Positions 16,526-22,937 of a stretch of 64,000 nt of DNA are shown one piece after another. The position numbers and the translations under genes were made by a program. Source of the DNA: Veillonella intestinalis. Lineage in GTDB: Bacteria > Bacillota > Negativicutes > Veillonellales > Veillonellaceae. Location of the stretch: contig NZ_CALPDB010000001.1 of assembly GCF_943193155.1 (NCBI RefSeq), forward strand, positions 1 through 64,000, in the 5' to 3' direction. The notes beneath the pieces are model-generated. The model made no database searches. It saw only the letters and a program-made list of their open reading frames with translations, and was not told where the DNA came from. How positions within the stretch are numbered: position 1 is the stretch's first letter; the number at the start of each line of letters is the position of its first letter.

Positions 16526-18385
16526 TTATTTTTTTAATACATCTTTGTTGCCATCAATGCCAAGGGCACGAAGAATACCAAAGAATACTTCGGTATTATC
16601 CATAACACCACTGAAGTATTCAGAGCCAGGGCCTTGTGCCATGAGTACTACATCATCAGCGGAATGAACTTCACTAGTTTCACCAGTTGTAGTTGGTAAG
16701 CTGCCTTCTACTAGACGAGCACCTTGTGGAGCACGTTTTGGATTAGCAATTACTTTACCATCTTTGCCTGCAGTAGCTGGATCATGTGGCTCTGTTTGGA
16801 AACGGTAATTTTCGTAGTGGTCAGGGGAGTTAGCATATTGTACAGCTAATGTTACATCCGCATCTGGGTTATCTGGGAAACCATCTCGATTTGCATCGAT
16901 GAAGGTTGGCCAGCCTGCTTCACCATATACACGAACTGCTTCACGACCTACTTTACCATCTTGTTCACTGTAAGTACCAGTAATACTGATGCCATGAGCA
17001 TGGTCAGCTACGACGATAATTAAAGTGTTGTCGCCATGAGCTTTGGAGTAGTCTTGCGCATATTTGATAGCTTGGTCAAATTCGATAGTATCGTAAGCAG
17101 AACGTTGCCAATCCATAGTGTGAAGTTGTTTATCAATGGAACCAGCTTCTGACATGAGGAAGAAACCATTTGGATTCTTTTCAAGGACTTCAATTGCTTT
17201 TTTAGTCATATCCACTAGGCCTGGTTGGTCATTGAAACCTTTAAGCACTGCAGGATTTTCTGGTAAGAATTGGCGATCCATATATACGTTCATAGTATTT
17301 AAGGTGAAAAGACCAAGAAGTGGTTTATCTGCTGTTGTTTTAGCTAAATCTGTTTTATTACCTGCAAATTGATAGCCTTTGTCTTTAAATTCTTGGATAA
17401 CATTTACATTATCTTTACGTTTAGAGCCTGGTGTGCTCAATGGCAAGAAGAACTGGGAACCGCCACCTAAGATAACAGCTGGTGGTTTTGCTCGATTTAA
17501 AAAGTCTGTAGCAATAAAGTTTTGCTCGCCACGACGACGGGTGTGAGCTGTTACGGCTGCTGGCGTTGCATCTGTTACTGCTGCTGTAGTTACCATACCA
17601 TAGGACATATCTTTGCTACGTGAAATAATTTCAGAGATATTTTCTACTTTTGGATCATCTAATGGGTCAGCTGTGCTATTTTCGTAGACACCCATAGCGT
17701 TAACTACGGATTTATTACCTGTATTATAGGCAGAGGCACTGTTGGCAGAGTCTGTAACGAGTGAATCATAGCCGGATGTTGTTACTAAAGCCATGTGAGG
17801 CATTTTTTCCATAGCTAATACATCGTTAAATTTACCATCCGATAAACCTTTAGAAAGGATACGGGCTACTTCTTTGGCCTGCATGCTCATACCGTCGCCT
17901 ACAAAAAGAATTACATTCTTTGCTTTCTTTTGTGCTTTTTCATTAACTACTTTGTAACTTGCCGATTGTTTTAAGGTACCTTGGTTCGTAGCAGCAACCA
18001 CATTAACACGTTTATCACCGACCTCTTTAAAAGCCACATCATTAATACGGTATGAAATATGAGTGCTATGTTGAGTTAGGGTAGGTGTTTCTTTAAATAC
18101 TTTGCTTGCATCTTCACCATTGATAGTAACAGCTACTTGCTTAGTACCTAATGGAAGCTCTACTTCAAAGTCAAAGCGCTGACCTTGCCAGAATTTAGCC
18201 TGATTGATTGGTAATACTTTGATGTCTTTACTTATTACAGCTGTGGCTGGCAATTCTGCTTGTGAGCTAAGAGTAACTGCTGGTGCTGGTGCATCGGCCT
18301 TTACCATAGGTGCATTAATACCAAAGGCTAAGGCGCCTGCTAAAGCAAAAAATACCATTTTACGTAAATGCTGCTTGCCATTCAT
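16526..18385 (-). CDS. phoA: Secreted alkaline phosphatase
   Basis: A 619-residue exported metalloenzyme that releases phosphate from monoesters. A signal peptide (residues 1-30, ending near VKADA) is followed by a ~125-residue N-terminal domain, then the phosphatase fold. Metal and catalytic residues of the family are in place: D164 in FVGDGMS, nucleophile S213 in VTDSANSAS, EAGSIDKQLH, VVADHAHG and EVHSADDV. The loop DANRDGFPDNPDAD has EF-hand/dockerin spacing and may bind calcium. RBS AGGAGG is present. A triple TTACA-type repeat with 11-bp period lies ~90 nt upstream (candidate Pho box). It is the first gene of an operon with the secreted protein and the ABC pair. Confidence 0.93.
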   Translation of the reverse strand: MNGKQHLRKMVFFALAGALAFGINAPMVKADAPAPAVTLSSQAELPATAVISKDIKVLPINQAKFWQGQRFDFEVELPLGTKQVAVTINGEDASKVFKETPTLTQHSTHISYRINDVAFKEVGDKRVNVVAATNQGTLKQSASYKVVNEKAQKKAKNVILFVGDGMSMQAKEVARILSKGLSDGKFNDVLAMEKMPHMALVTTSGYDSLVTDSANSASAYNTGNKSVVNAMGVYENSTADPLDDPKVENISEIISRSKDMSYGMVTTAAVTDATPAAVTAHTRRRGEQNFIATDFLNRAKPPAVILGGGSQFFLPLSTPGSKRKDNVNVIQEFKDKGYQFAGNKTDLAKTTADKPLLGLFTLNTMNVYMDRQFLPENPAVLKGFNDQPGLVDMTKKAIEVLEKNPNGFFLMSEAGSIDKQLHTMDWQRSAYDTIEFDQAIKYAQDYSKAHGDNTLIIVVADHAHGISITGTYSEQDGKVGREAVRVYGEAGWPTFIDANRDGFPDNPDADVTLAVQYANSPDHYENYRFQTEPHDPATAGKDGKVIANPKRAPQGARLVEGSLPTTTGETSEVHSADDVVLMAQGPGSEYFSGVMDNTEVFFGILRALGIDGNKDVLKK

Positions 18386-18471
18386 GAAAATACCTCCTAA
18401 TGTATCAAAAAAGAATGAACATCTGCTGTTATTATCCTAAGAAAGGGCTTATAAAAGATACAGAAAAAAGG

Positions 18472-18499
18472 CAGTAAATTATTTGTAAAGGAACTGTAA
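18472..18499 (-). promoter_or_regulatory. Candidate Pho box of the alkaline phosphatase operon
   Basis: On the minus strand TTACAG, TTACAA and TTACTG (plus-strand 18494-18499, 18483-18488, 18472-18477) repeat with exact 11-bp spacing, like the TTAACA-type direct repeats bound by PhoP in Firmicutes. A TATAAG -10 candidate lies ~20 nt further on, followed by the gene start at 18385. The remaining ~400-bp gap to the channel gene holds promoters but no gene. Confidence 0.5.
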
Positions 18500-18578
18500 T
18501 GTGTAATTAAGCCAGTAATTACATGTATTGGTAGACAATTATTATAAAAAAGTGATGAAGAATCAAGGCAAAGTATAC

Positions 18579-18607
18579 TTGACAATTCCTATAGAATATT
18601 GTTTTAT
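18579..18607 (+). promoter_or_regulatory. Promoter candidate upstream of the formate/nitrite channel gene
   Basis: TTGACA (18579-18584), a 17-nt spacer and TTTTAT (18602-18607). The leader would be ~180 nt long. Confidence 0.5.
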
Positions 18608-18751
18608 GCTTATAAATGAAGATAAGTTATTCATTGTATGCGTTTTTTGAAAGAATAGGGTTTTGTGCGTTTTAAAAAAGCAGTAAGGAGGTTTTACTAC
18701 ATTGCCGATATAGTTAGGTGAAGTTGGTTATCATAGTTTCTAGATTTTTAA

Positions 18752-18778
18752 GTATACCTATCCTTAGATAGGGTATAC
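18752..18778 (+). promoter_or_regulatory. Inverted repeat just before the focA ribosome binding site
   Basis: GTATACCTATC (18752-18762) and GATAGGGTATAC (18767-18778) pair over 11 bp with one bulged G and a CTTA loop. No T-run follows, so it is more likely an operator or a 5' mRNA hairpin than a terminator. The Shine-Dalgarno GGAAGGGAG starts one base later. Confidence 0.55.
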
Positions 18779-18791
18779 GGAAGGGAGTTAT

Positions 18792-19679
18792 ATGAAAGGA
18801 CCAATGTTATTAAAACCAATAGAAACGATGGCAGCGGCGTTAGCCATTGGAGAAAAGAAAAGTAGTTTAGGGAGCGTACAACTTTTAATATTAGGTTTTT
18901 TAGCAGGCGCATTTATTGCTTTTGCTTCGCAAGCATCAACGATGGGAGCTTTTAACTTATTGGCTCAACCAGAATGGTATGGGCTAGGACGATTAGTAGC
19001 AGGTATTATTTTTGGTTGTGGTCTTGTATTTGTGTTATTATCTGGGGCAGAACTTTTTACTGGCAATGTATTGATTACCAATGCTTGGCTATGTGGTAGG
19101 GTATCAAGTGTTGCCATGTTACGAAATTGGGTATATGTATATATTGGGAATTTTTTAGGATCATTTTTTATTGCTTGGTTGATGAGTCAATCTGGGTTAT
19201 GGCATGGTGGTGCTAATTTAGCCGGTGCTATGACAATAAAACTCGCGTTAGGTAAAGTAAGTTTAGATCTTACAGCAGCAATTGTTTTAGGGATATTATG
19301 TAACTGGTTAGTATGCTTAGCTGTATGGTTGAGCTTTGGCACAACGTCAACTTCTGGGAAAATATTATCTATTTATTTACCAATCTTTATGTTTGTGTTG
19401 TCTGGTTTTGAACACTGTGTAGCTAATATGTATTACATTCCAGCAGGTATCTTTGCAGCGTCTGATCCAAGCTATGTAGCACAAGCCGCTAAATTAGGCA
19501 TAACTGCAGAGGCACTTCAACAATTAAATTGGAGTACTTTTTTCACTAAAAACTTATTGCCAGTAACACTAGGCAATATGATTGGTGGCATCGTCTTTGT
19601 AGGTATGGCATTTCTTTATGGGAATGGCAAACCAAGTGAAGATACTGTAAATGAAGTGAAAGAGAAGGTTCTTAAATAG
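18792..19679 (+). CDS. focA: Formate/nitrite transporter family channel (FocA-like)
   Basis: A 295-residue pentameric-channel family protein with six membrane segments. Typical blocks are ILGFLAGAFIAFASQASTMG (the helix-loop near residue 35), VLLSGAELFTGNVLIT (family signature with Asn), VLGILCNWLVCLAVWLSFG and FVLSGFEHCVANMYYIPAG. The FEHCVANM histidine is the conserved gating/proton-relay position. Formate export or import fits the formate dehydrogenase and formyl-THF genes in the same window; nitrite or another small anion cannot be excluded. Monocistronic. Confidence 0.85.
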   Translation: MKGPMLLKPIETMAAALAIGEKKSSLGSVQLLILGFLAGAFIAFASQASTMGAFNLLAQPEWYGLGRLVAGIIFGCGLVFVLLSGAELFTGNVLITNAWLCGRVSSVAMLRNWVYVYIGNFLGSFFIAWLMSQSGLWHGGANLAGAMTIKLALGKVSLDLTAAIVLGILCNWLVCLAVWLSFGTTSTSGKILSIYLPIFMFVLSGFEHCVANMYYIPAGIFAASDPSYVAQAAKLGITAEALQQLNWSTFFTKNLLPVTLGNMIGGIVFVGMAFLYGNGKPSEDTVNEVKEKVLK

Positions 19680-19809
19680 AAACCCCTATATAACTCTTTT
19701 CATTATCGAAAAAATTCGGTATACTAGTAACAAAGAGAGATATAATGTCAAATTTTTTGTAAATGTTACGGACCGCATTTGTTTCCGCGAATTAGAAATG
19801 GAGTTATTG

Positions 19810-20601
19810 ATGGAATATACTAATATCTTGTATTCAGTAGAAAATAAAATTGCAACAATCACCTTTAATCGTCCAGAAGTACAAAATGGTTTCAACATTC
19901 CTATGTGCAATGAAATTTTAGAAGCTATTGAACGGACTGAAGCGGATCCAGAAGCACGAGTACTACTTATTAACGCAGTAGGCAAAGTGTTTTCTGTCGG
20001 TGGCGATTTATCTGAAATGAAACGTGCCGTGGAAGAAGATGATCAACAGTCTTTGGTAGCGATTGCAGAACTTGTTATGCAGATTTCATTTGCCATGAAA
20101 AAAATGTCTAAACCAGTTGTTATGAGTACTGATGGTGCGGTAGCAGGTGCCGCATTTAATATGGTATTAGCGGCCGATATGTGTGTATCTTCTACGAATA
20201 GCCGTTTTATTCAAGCCTTTGTTAATGTGGGGTTAGCACCTGATGCAGGTGGTATGTTCCTGTTAACTCGTGCGATTGGTATGAATCGTGCTATGCATCT
20301 AGCTATGACGGGTGAAGCTGTAACTGCTGAAAAAGCAAAAGAATATGGCTTTGTCTACAAAGTGTGTGAACCAGAACTATTGGTGAAAACGACTGATCGA
20401 CTTTGTGCTCGTTTAGCTAAAGGGCCAGAACTTTCATTTAAAGCCATGAAAGAACAAATGTGGGCTGCCTTCTTTAGCGGTTGGGATGAATATGCTAAAT
20501 TGGAAGTAGCTCTACAGACACATTTAGGTTTCTCTGAAGACTTTAAAGAAGGGGTACGCGCCTTTGCTGAGCGACGGAGACCGAACTTCCAAGGGAAGTA
20601 A
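19810..20601 (+). CDS. Crotonase-family protein, enoyl-CoA hydratase/isomerase
   Basis: A 263-residue cytoplasmic enzyme. The ATG at 19798 lies in the GGAG ribosome binding sequence, so ATG 19810 is used. Oxyanion-hole segments VGGDLSEM and DGAVAGAAFNMVLAADM are clear. The catalytic region reads IQAFVNVGLAPDAGG, with Val/Ala where hydratases carry their first Glu and Asp in PDAGG. This is the pattern of PaaG-type enoyl-CoA isomerases rather than classical hydratases. Substrate unknown; no other fatty-acid gene is adjacent. Confidence 0.82.
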   Translation: MEYTNILYSVENKIATITFNRPEVQNGFNIPMCNEILEAIERTEADPEARVLLINAVGKVFSVGGDLSEMKRAVEEDDQQSLVAIAELVMQISFAMKKMSKPVVMSTDGAVAGAAFNMVLAADMCVSSTNSRFIQAFVNVGLAPDAGGMFLLTRAIGMNRAMHLAMTGEAVTAEKAKEYGFVYKVCEPELLVKTTDRLCARLAKGPELSFKAMKEQMWAAFFSGWDEYAKLEVALQTHLGFSEDFKEGVRAFAERRRPNFQGK

Positions 20602-20658
20602 GTTGTATCGTCTAGTGCTTACTTTGTAAAAAATAATATAGCCTCCTTGTGGGGGATT

Positions 20659-20730
20659 AAAAGATGTCACCTATACTTGTTCTCATTTAGCCAAGCTAAA
20701 TGTTCGCTCCGTATATGTGACATCTTTTTT
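20659..20730 (+). terminator. Long-insert terminator after the crotonase gene
   Basis: AAAGATGTCAC (20660-20670) pairs with GTGACATCTTT (20717-20727), extended by TATAC/GTATA after one mismatch, then a T-run. The insert holds a perfect inner hairpin CATTTAGC CAA GCTAAATG (20684-20702) followed by GTTCGCTC-type sequence. Confidence 0.85.
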
Positions 20731-20904
20731 ATTGCAGAAGTAGTGTATATGACTTTTACAAAGTCATAGCCCATCGCGCATGGGAAGGGATCGAATGGTC
20801 GCTGCACATATATAGGGGGCTTTTCTTTTCTCTCTTAGCGCCAGTAGGACAGTGGCAAGTCTTTAAGAGGCCAAGCTAAGAAGTGATATTGAATATAAAA
20901 AAAG
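20731..20904. other. Gene-free, strongly structured intergenic segment
   Basis: No open frame of note is present. Inverted repeats follow one another: TATGACTTT/AAAGTCATA (20748-20768), CCCAT/ATGGG (20771-20785), AGCCC with GGGGGCT before a TTTTCTTTTCT run (to ~20831), and CTTAGC/GCTAAG (20834-20839 with 20875-20880) enclosing GCCA/TGGC. It could encode a small RNA or be decayed terminator repeats. Confidence 0.4.
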
Positions 20905-20969
20905 AGTGTACCAGTATATGTAGCGACCGTCAGAGCTTGTCTCGTCGAGAGCGAACATACTGGTACACT
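20905..20969 (-). terminator. Distal guaC terminator carrying the 38-nt core
   Basis: A 13-bp perfect stem AGTGTACCAGTAT (20905-20917)/ATACTGGTACACT (20957-20969). On the minus strand it is followed by CTTTTTTTATA, so it terminates transcription coming from guaC. The loop contains the 38-nt core 20919-20956. Confidence 0.8.
20919..20956. repeat. 38-nt core repeat, copy 1
   Basis: Identical base for base to 21060-21097. It begins TGTAGCGACCGTCAG and ends GAGAGCGAAC and contains a small GCT-CTC-GTC-GAG-AGC fold. It fills the loop of a terminator whose stem differs entirely from that of the other copy. Confidence 0.93.
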
Positions 20970-21042
20970 TGCCAGAAAGCGTCAGTAGAAATGTGGTGAA
21001 TCATTGATAAAAAGAGGCAAGATAGATTCAAGGAAAAATAAG

Positions 21043-21113
21043 AAGCCCTTACGAATATGTGTAGCGACCGTCAGAGCTTGTCTCGTCGAGAGCGAACGTA
21101 TTCGTAAGGGCTT
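21043..21113 (-). terminator. Proximal guaC terminator carrying the 38-nt core
   Basis: A 15-bp perfect stem AAGCCCTTACGAATA (21043-21057)/TATTCGTAAGGGCTT (21099-21113). On the minus strand it is followed by CTTATTTTTCC. The loop holds the second 38-nt core copy. Confidence 0.8.
21060..21097. repeat. 38-nt core repeat, copy 2
   Basis: Identical to 20919-20956, 141 bp away. Flanking sequence outside the stems also shows faded similarity with the same ~141-bp offset (for example AGCGCCAGTAGGA at 20838 against AGCGTCAGTAGAA at 20979). Confidence 0.93.
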
Positions 21114-21169
21114 TCTATATTCTTATTAGCTATGAGCCTCTTTTTATCGCAGGCTTCGCCAATTACTAC

Positions 21170-22156
21170 TTAGCGATCCCCGTTAAAAATCGAGTTTTTC
21201 ACGATTACATAATCCACTTTGCGGATAGCAGTTAAATTATTGCCACCAGCATATGAAATAGAGGATTGTAAATCTTGTTCCATTTCTGTTAAGGTATCAA
21301 ATAGGCTGCCTTTAGAAGGAATGTACATTTTTTTGCCTTCTACGTTTTTTTTTTCACCTTTTTGGGATTCAGAAGCACTACCGAAATATTCTTTGTATGG
21401 TTTGCCATCGATTTCCACTTCTTTGCCAGGAGATTCAGTGTGACCGGCAAAGAGGGAACCAATCATAACAAAGGTAGCACCAAAACGAATGGATTTGGCA
21501 ATATCGCCATGATCGCGAATACCGCCATCGGCAATAACTGGTTTAGTTGCTGCTTTGGAGCACCAACGAACAGCAGATAACTGCCAGCCACCAGTGCCAA
21601 AACCAGTTTTTAATTTGGTAATACATACTTTACCAGGGCCAATGCCTACTTTAGTAGCGTCAGCGCCAGCGTTTTCAAGTTCACGCACTGCTTCAGGCGT
21701 ACCTACGTTACCAGCAATAACAAAGCTTTCTGGCAATTGTTTTTTGATATGTTGAATCATTTCAATGACAGAATTAGAATGGCCATGAGCAATATCAATT
21801 GTAATATACTCTGGAGTTAAACCAGTTGCTTTAATTTCATCAACAAATTTGAATTCGTCTTTTTTAACGCCAATACTAATGGAGGCATATAAGCCTTTTT
21901 CTTTCATGCGTTTAATGAAATCGAGACGAGTATGTGGCGCGAAACGATGCATAATGTAGAAGTAGTTTTCAGATGCTAACTTTTCAGCTAGTTCTTCGTC
22001 AATAATAGTCTGCATGTTAGCAGGTACAACTGGTAAACGGAATGTGCGGTTGCCAAGTTTAACCGTAGTATCGCACTCACTGCGGCTGTTTACTATACAT
22101 TTATTAGGAATTAACTGAATGTCTTCATAATCAAAGATGTTTGTTGTGTTAATCAT
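21170..22156 (-). CDS. guaC: GMP reductase
   Basis: A 328-residue IMPDH/GMPR-family TIM barrel that converts GMP to IMP with NADPH, feeding guanine nucleotides back to the adenine pool. The upstream ATG (22189) lacks a ribosome binding site; AAGGAGG fits ATG 22156. It starts [15 protein letters not shown] and has the catalytic loop [15 protein letters not shown] with C178. There is no CBS domain pair and the length matches GMPR rather than IMPDH (~485). Two successive terminators with the shared 38-nt core close the gene. No purine riboswitch is visible upstream. Confidence 0.92.
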   Translation of the reverse strand: MINTTNIFDYEDIQLIPNKCIVNSRSECDTTVKLGNRTFRLPVVPANMQTIIDEELAEKLASENYFYIMHRFAPHTRLDFIKRMKEKGLYASISIGVKKDEFKFVDEIKATGLTPEYITIDIAHGHSNSVIEMIQHIKKQLPESFVIAGNVGTPEAVRELENAGADATKVGIGPGKVCITKLKTGFGTGGWQLSAVRWCSKAATKPVIADGGIRDHGDIAKSIRFGATFVMIGSLFAGHTESPGKEVEIDGKPYKEYFGSASESQKGEKKNVEGKKMYIPSKGSLFDTLTEMEQDLQSSISYAGGNNLTAIRKVDYVIVKNSIFNGDR

Positions 22157-22268
22157 GGAATGCCTCCTTGTAATAACATAATAATCCATTAGACATTATA
22201 TAGGAAAGGTTATGCTTTGGCAAGCTTTAGACGAACATTATTTATGCTTTCTTGTAAAACGTTCTGAT

Positions 22269-22298
22269 TTGCCTTTTCAGAAGTATAAGACGTATAAT
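22269..22298 (+). promoter_or_regulatory. Promoter of the ThiT-like/Moco operon
   Basis: TTGCCT (22269-22274), an 18-nt spacer and TATAAT (22293-22298). The ~95-nt leader contains ATTTGC/GCAAAT and TGAGC TTAG GCTCA inverted repeats, the latter just before the ribosome binding site. It has none of the conserved elements of a TPP riboswitch. Confidence 0.6.
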
Positions 22299-22402
22299 TA
22301 AAGTATATTTGCAGGTATTGGGTAAACATACGCTTAAGGAGAGGCAAATGCTTACTATTTAGTTGTTTTGATGTAGCTGAGCTTAGGCTCAAAGGAGAAA
22401 AT

Positions 22403-22933
22403 ATGGAACAGAAACAACGGACACGGATGTTAGTAGAAGCAGGACTCTCCATTGCAATCGCATATGTTCTGCATTTTGTTGTATTATTTCAAATGCCACA
22501 AGGTGGCTCGGTGAATGCTGCCAATTTAGTGCCTCTGATTATATTTGCCCTTCGTTGGGGTGGTAAATGGGGCCTAATTACATGTATGGCTTATGGACTT
22601 ATTGAATTTCTTTTAGGTTTTAAATTTTCCCTTCATTTTTTGAGTATTTTATTAGACTATATTTTAGGTTATGGTGCTATTGGTATGGCGGGCTTTTTTG
22701 CGAATACGCGTAGCGGTGCTATTGGTGGTGTATTAGTTGGCTGTTCATTGCGCTGGCTTTGTTCCGTTGTTTCAGGGGCTGTTGTTTTTGCTGCCTATGC
22801 ACCAGCAGGTCAAAATCCTTGGCTATACTCCATGATTTATAATGCTAGCTATATGGTGCCAGAATTAGCCATTAATTTATTGGTCATTGTGTTGTTTTAT
22901 ACACGCATTATGAAGGGCTTGCAAAGAAGGTGA
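22403..22933 (+). CDS. ThiT-family ECF S-component (membrane vitamin-binding subunit)
   Basis: A 176-residue protein with about six membrane segments. LVEAGLSIAIAYVLHFV, LVPLIIFALRWGGKWGLITCMAYGLIEFLLG and LSILLDYILGYGAIGMAGFF resemble the Thia_YuaJ (ThiT) family of ECF transporter substrate-binding subunits. The ECF energizing module is not in the window. The conserved Tyr/Asn of the thiamine pocket can be matched in YSMIYNASYM, but positions recalled as His and Trp in Lactococcus ThiT seem to be Ser/Cys and Ala. It precedes mobAB by 4 nt, so it is in the molybdenum-cofactor operon. Thiamine is the family substrate; another ligand is possible. Confidence 0.75.
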   Translation: MEQKQRTRMLVEAGLSIAIAYVLHFVVLFQMPQGGSVNAANLVPLIIFALRWGGKWGLITCMAYGLIEFLLGFKFSLHFLSILLDYILGYGAIGMAGFFANTRSGAIGGVLVGCSLRWLCSVVSGAVVFAAYAPAGQNPWLYSMIYNASYMVPELAINLLVIVLFYTRIMKGLQRR

Positions 22934-22937
22934 TGCT

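Larger units (their letters stand above)
21007..21148. repeat. Outer inverted repeat enclosing the proximal guaC terminator
   Basis: GATAAAAAGAGGC (21007-21019) and GCCTCTTTTTATC (21136-21148) are perfect 13-bp complements, enclosing the whole hairpin at 21043-21113. On the minus strand the outer pair ends in TTTTTATCA and could itself act as a terminator. Confidence 0.75.

Noticed and set aside
20905-21113. CRISPR-like array from the two 38-nt repeats
   Set aside because: Only two copies, each embedded in its own hairpin with unrelated stems, ~100 nt apart, and no cas genes.
22190-22402. TPP riboswitch before the ThiT-like gene
   Set aside because: The conserved CTGAGA and ACCTGA-type elements are missing; only short inverted repeats are present.
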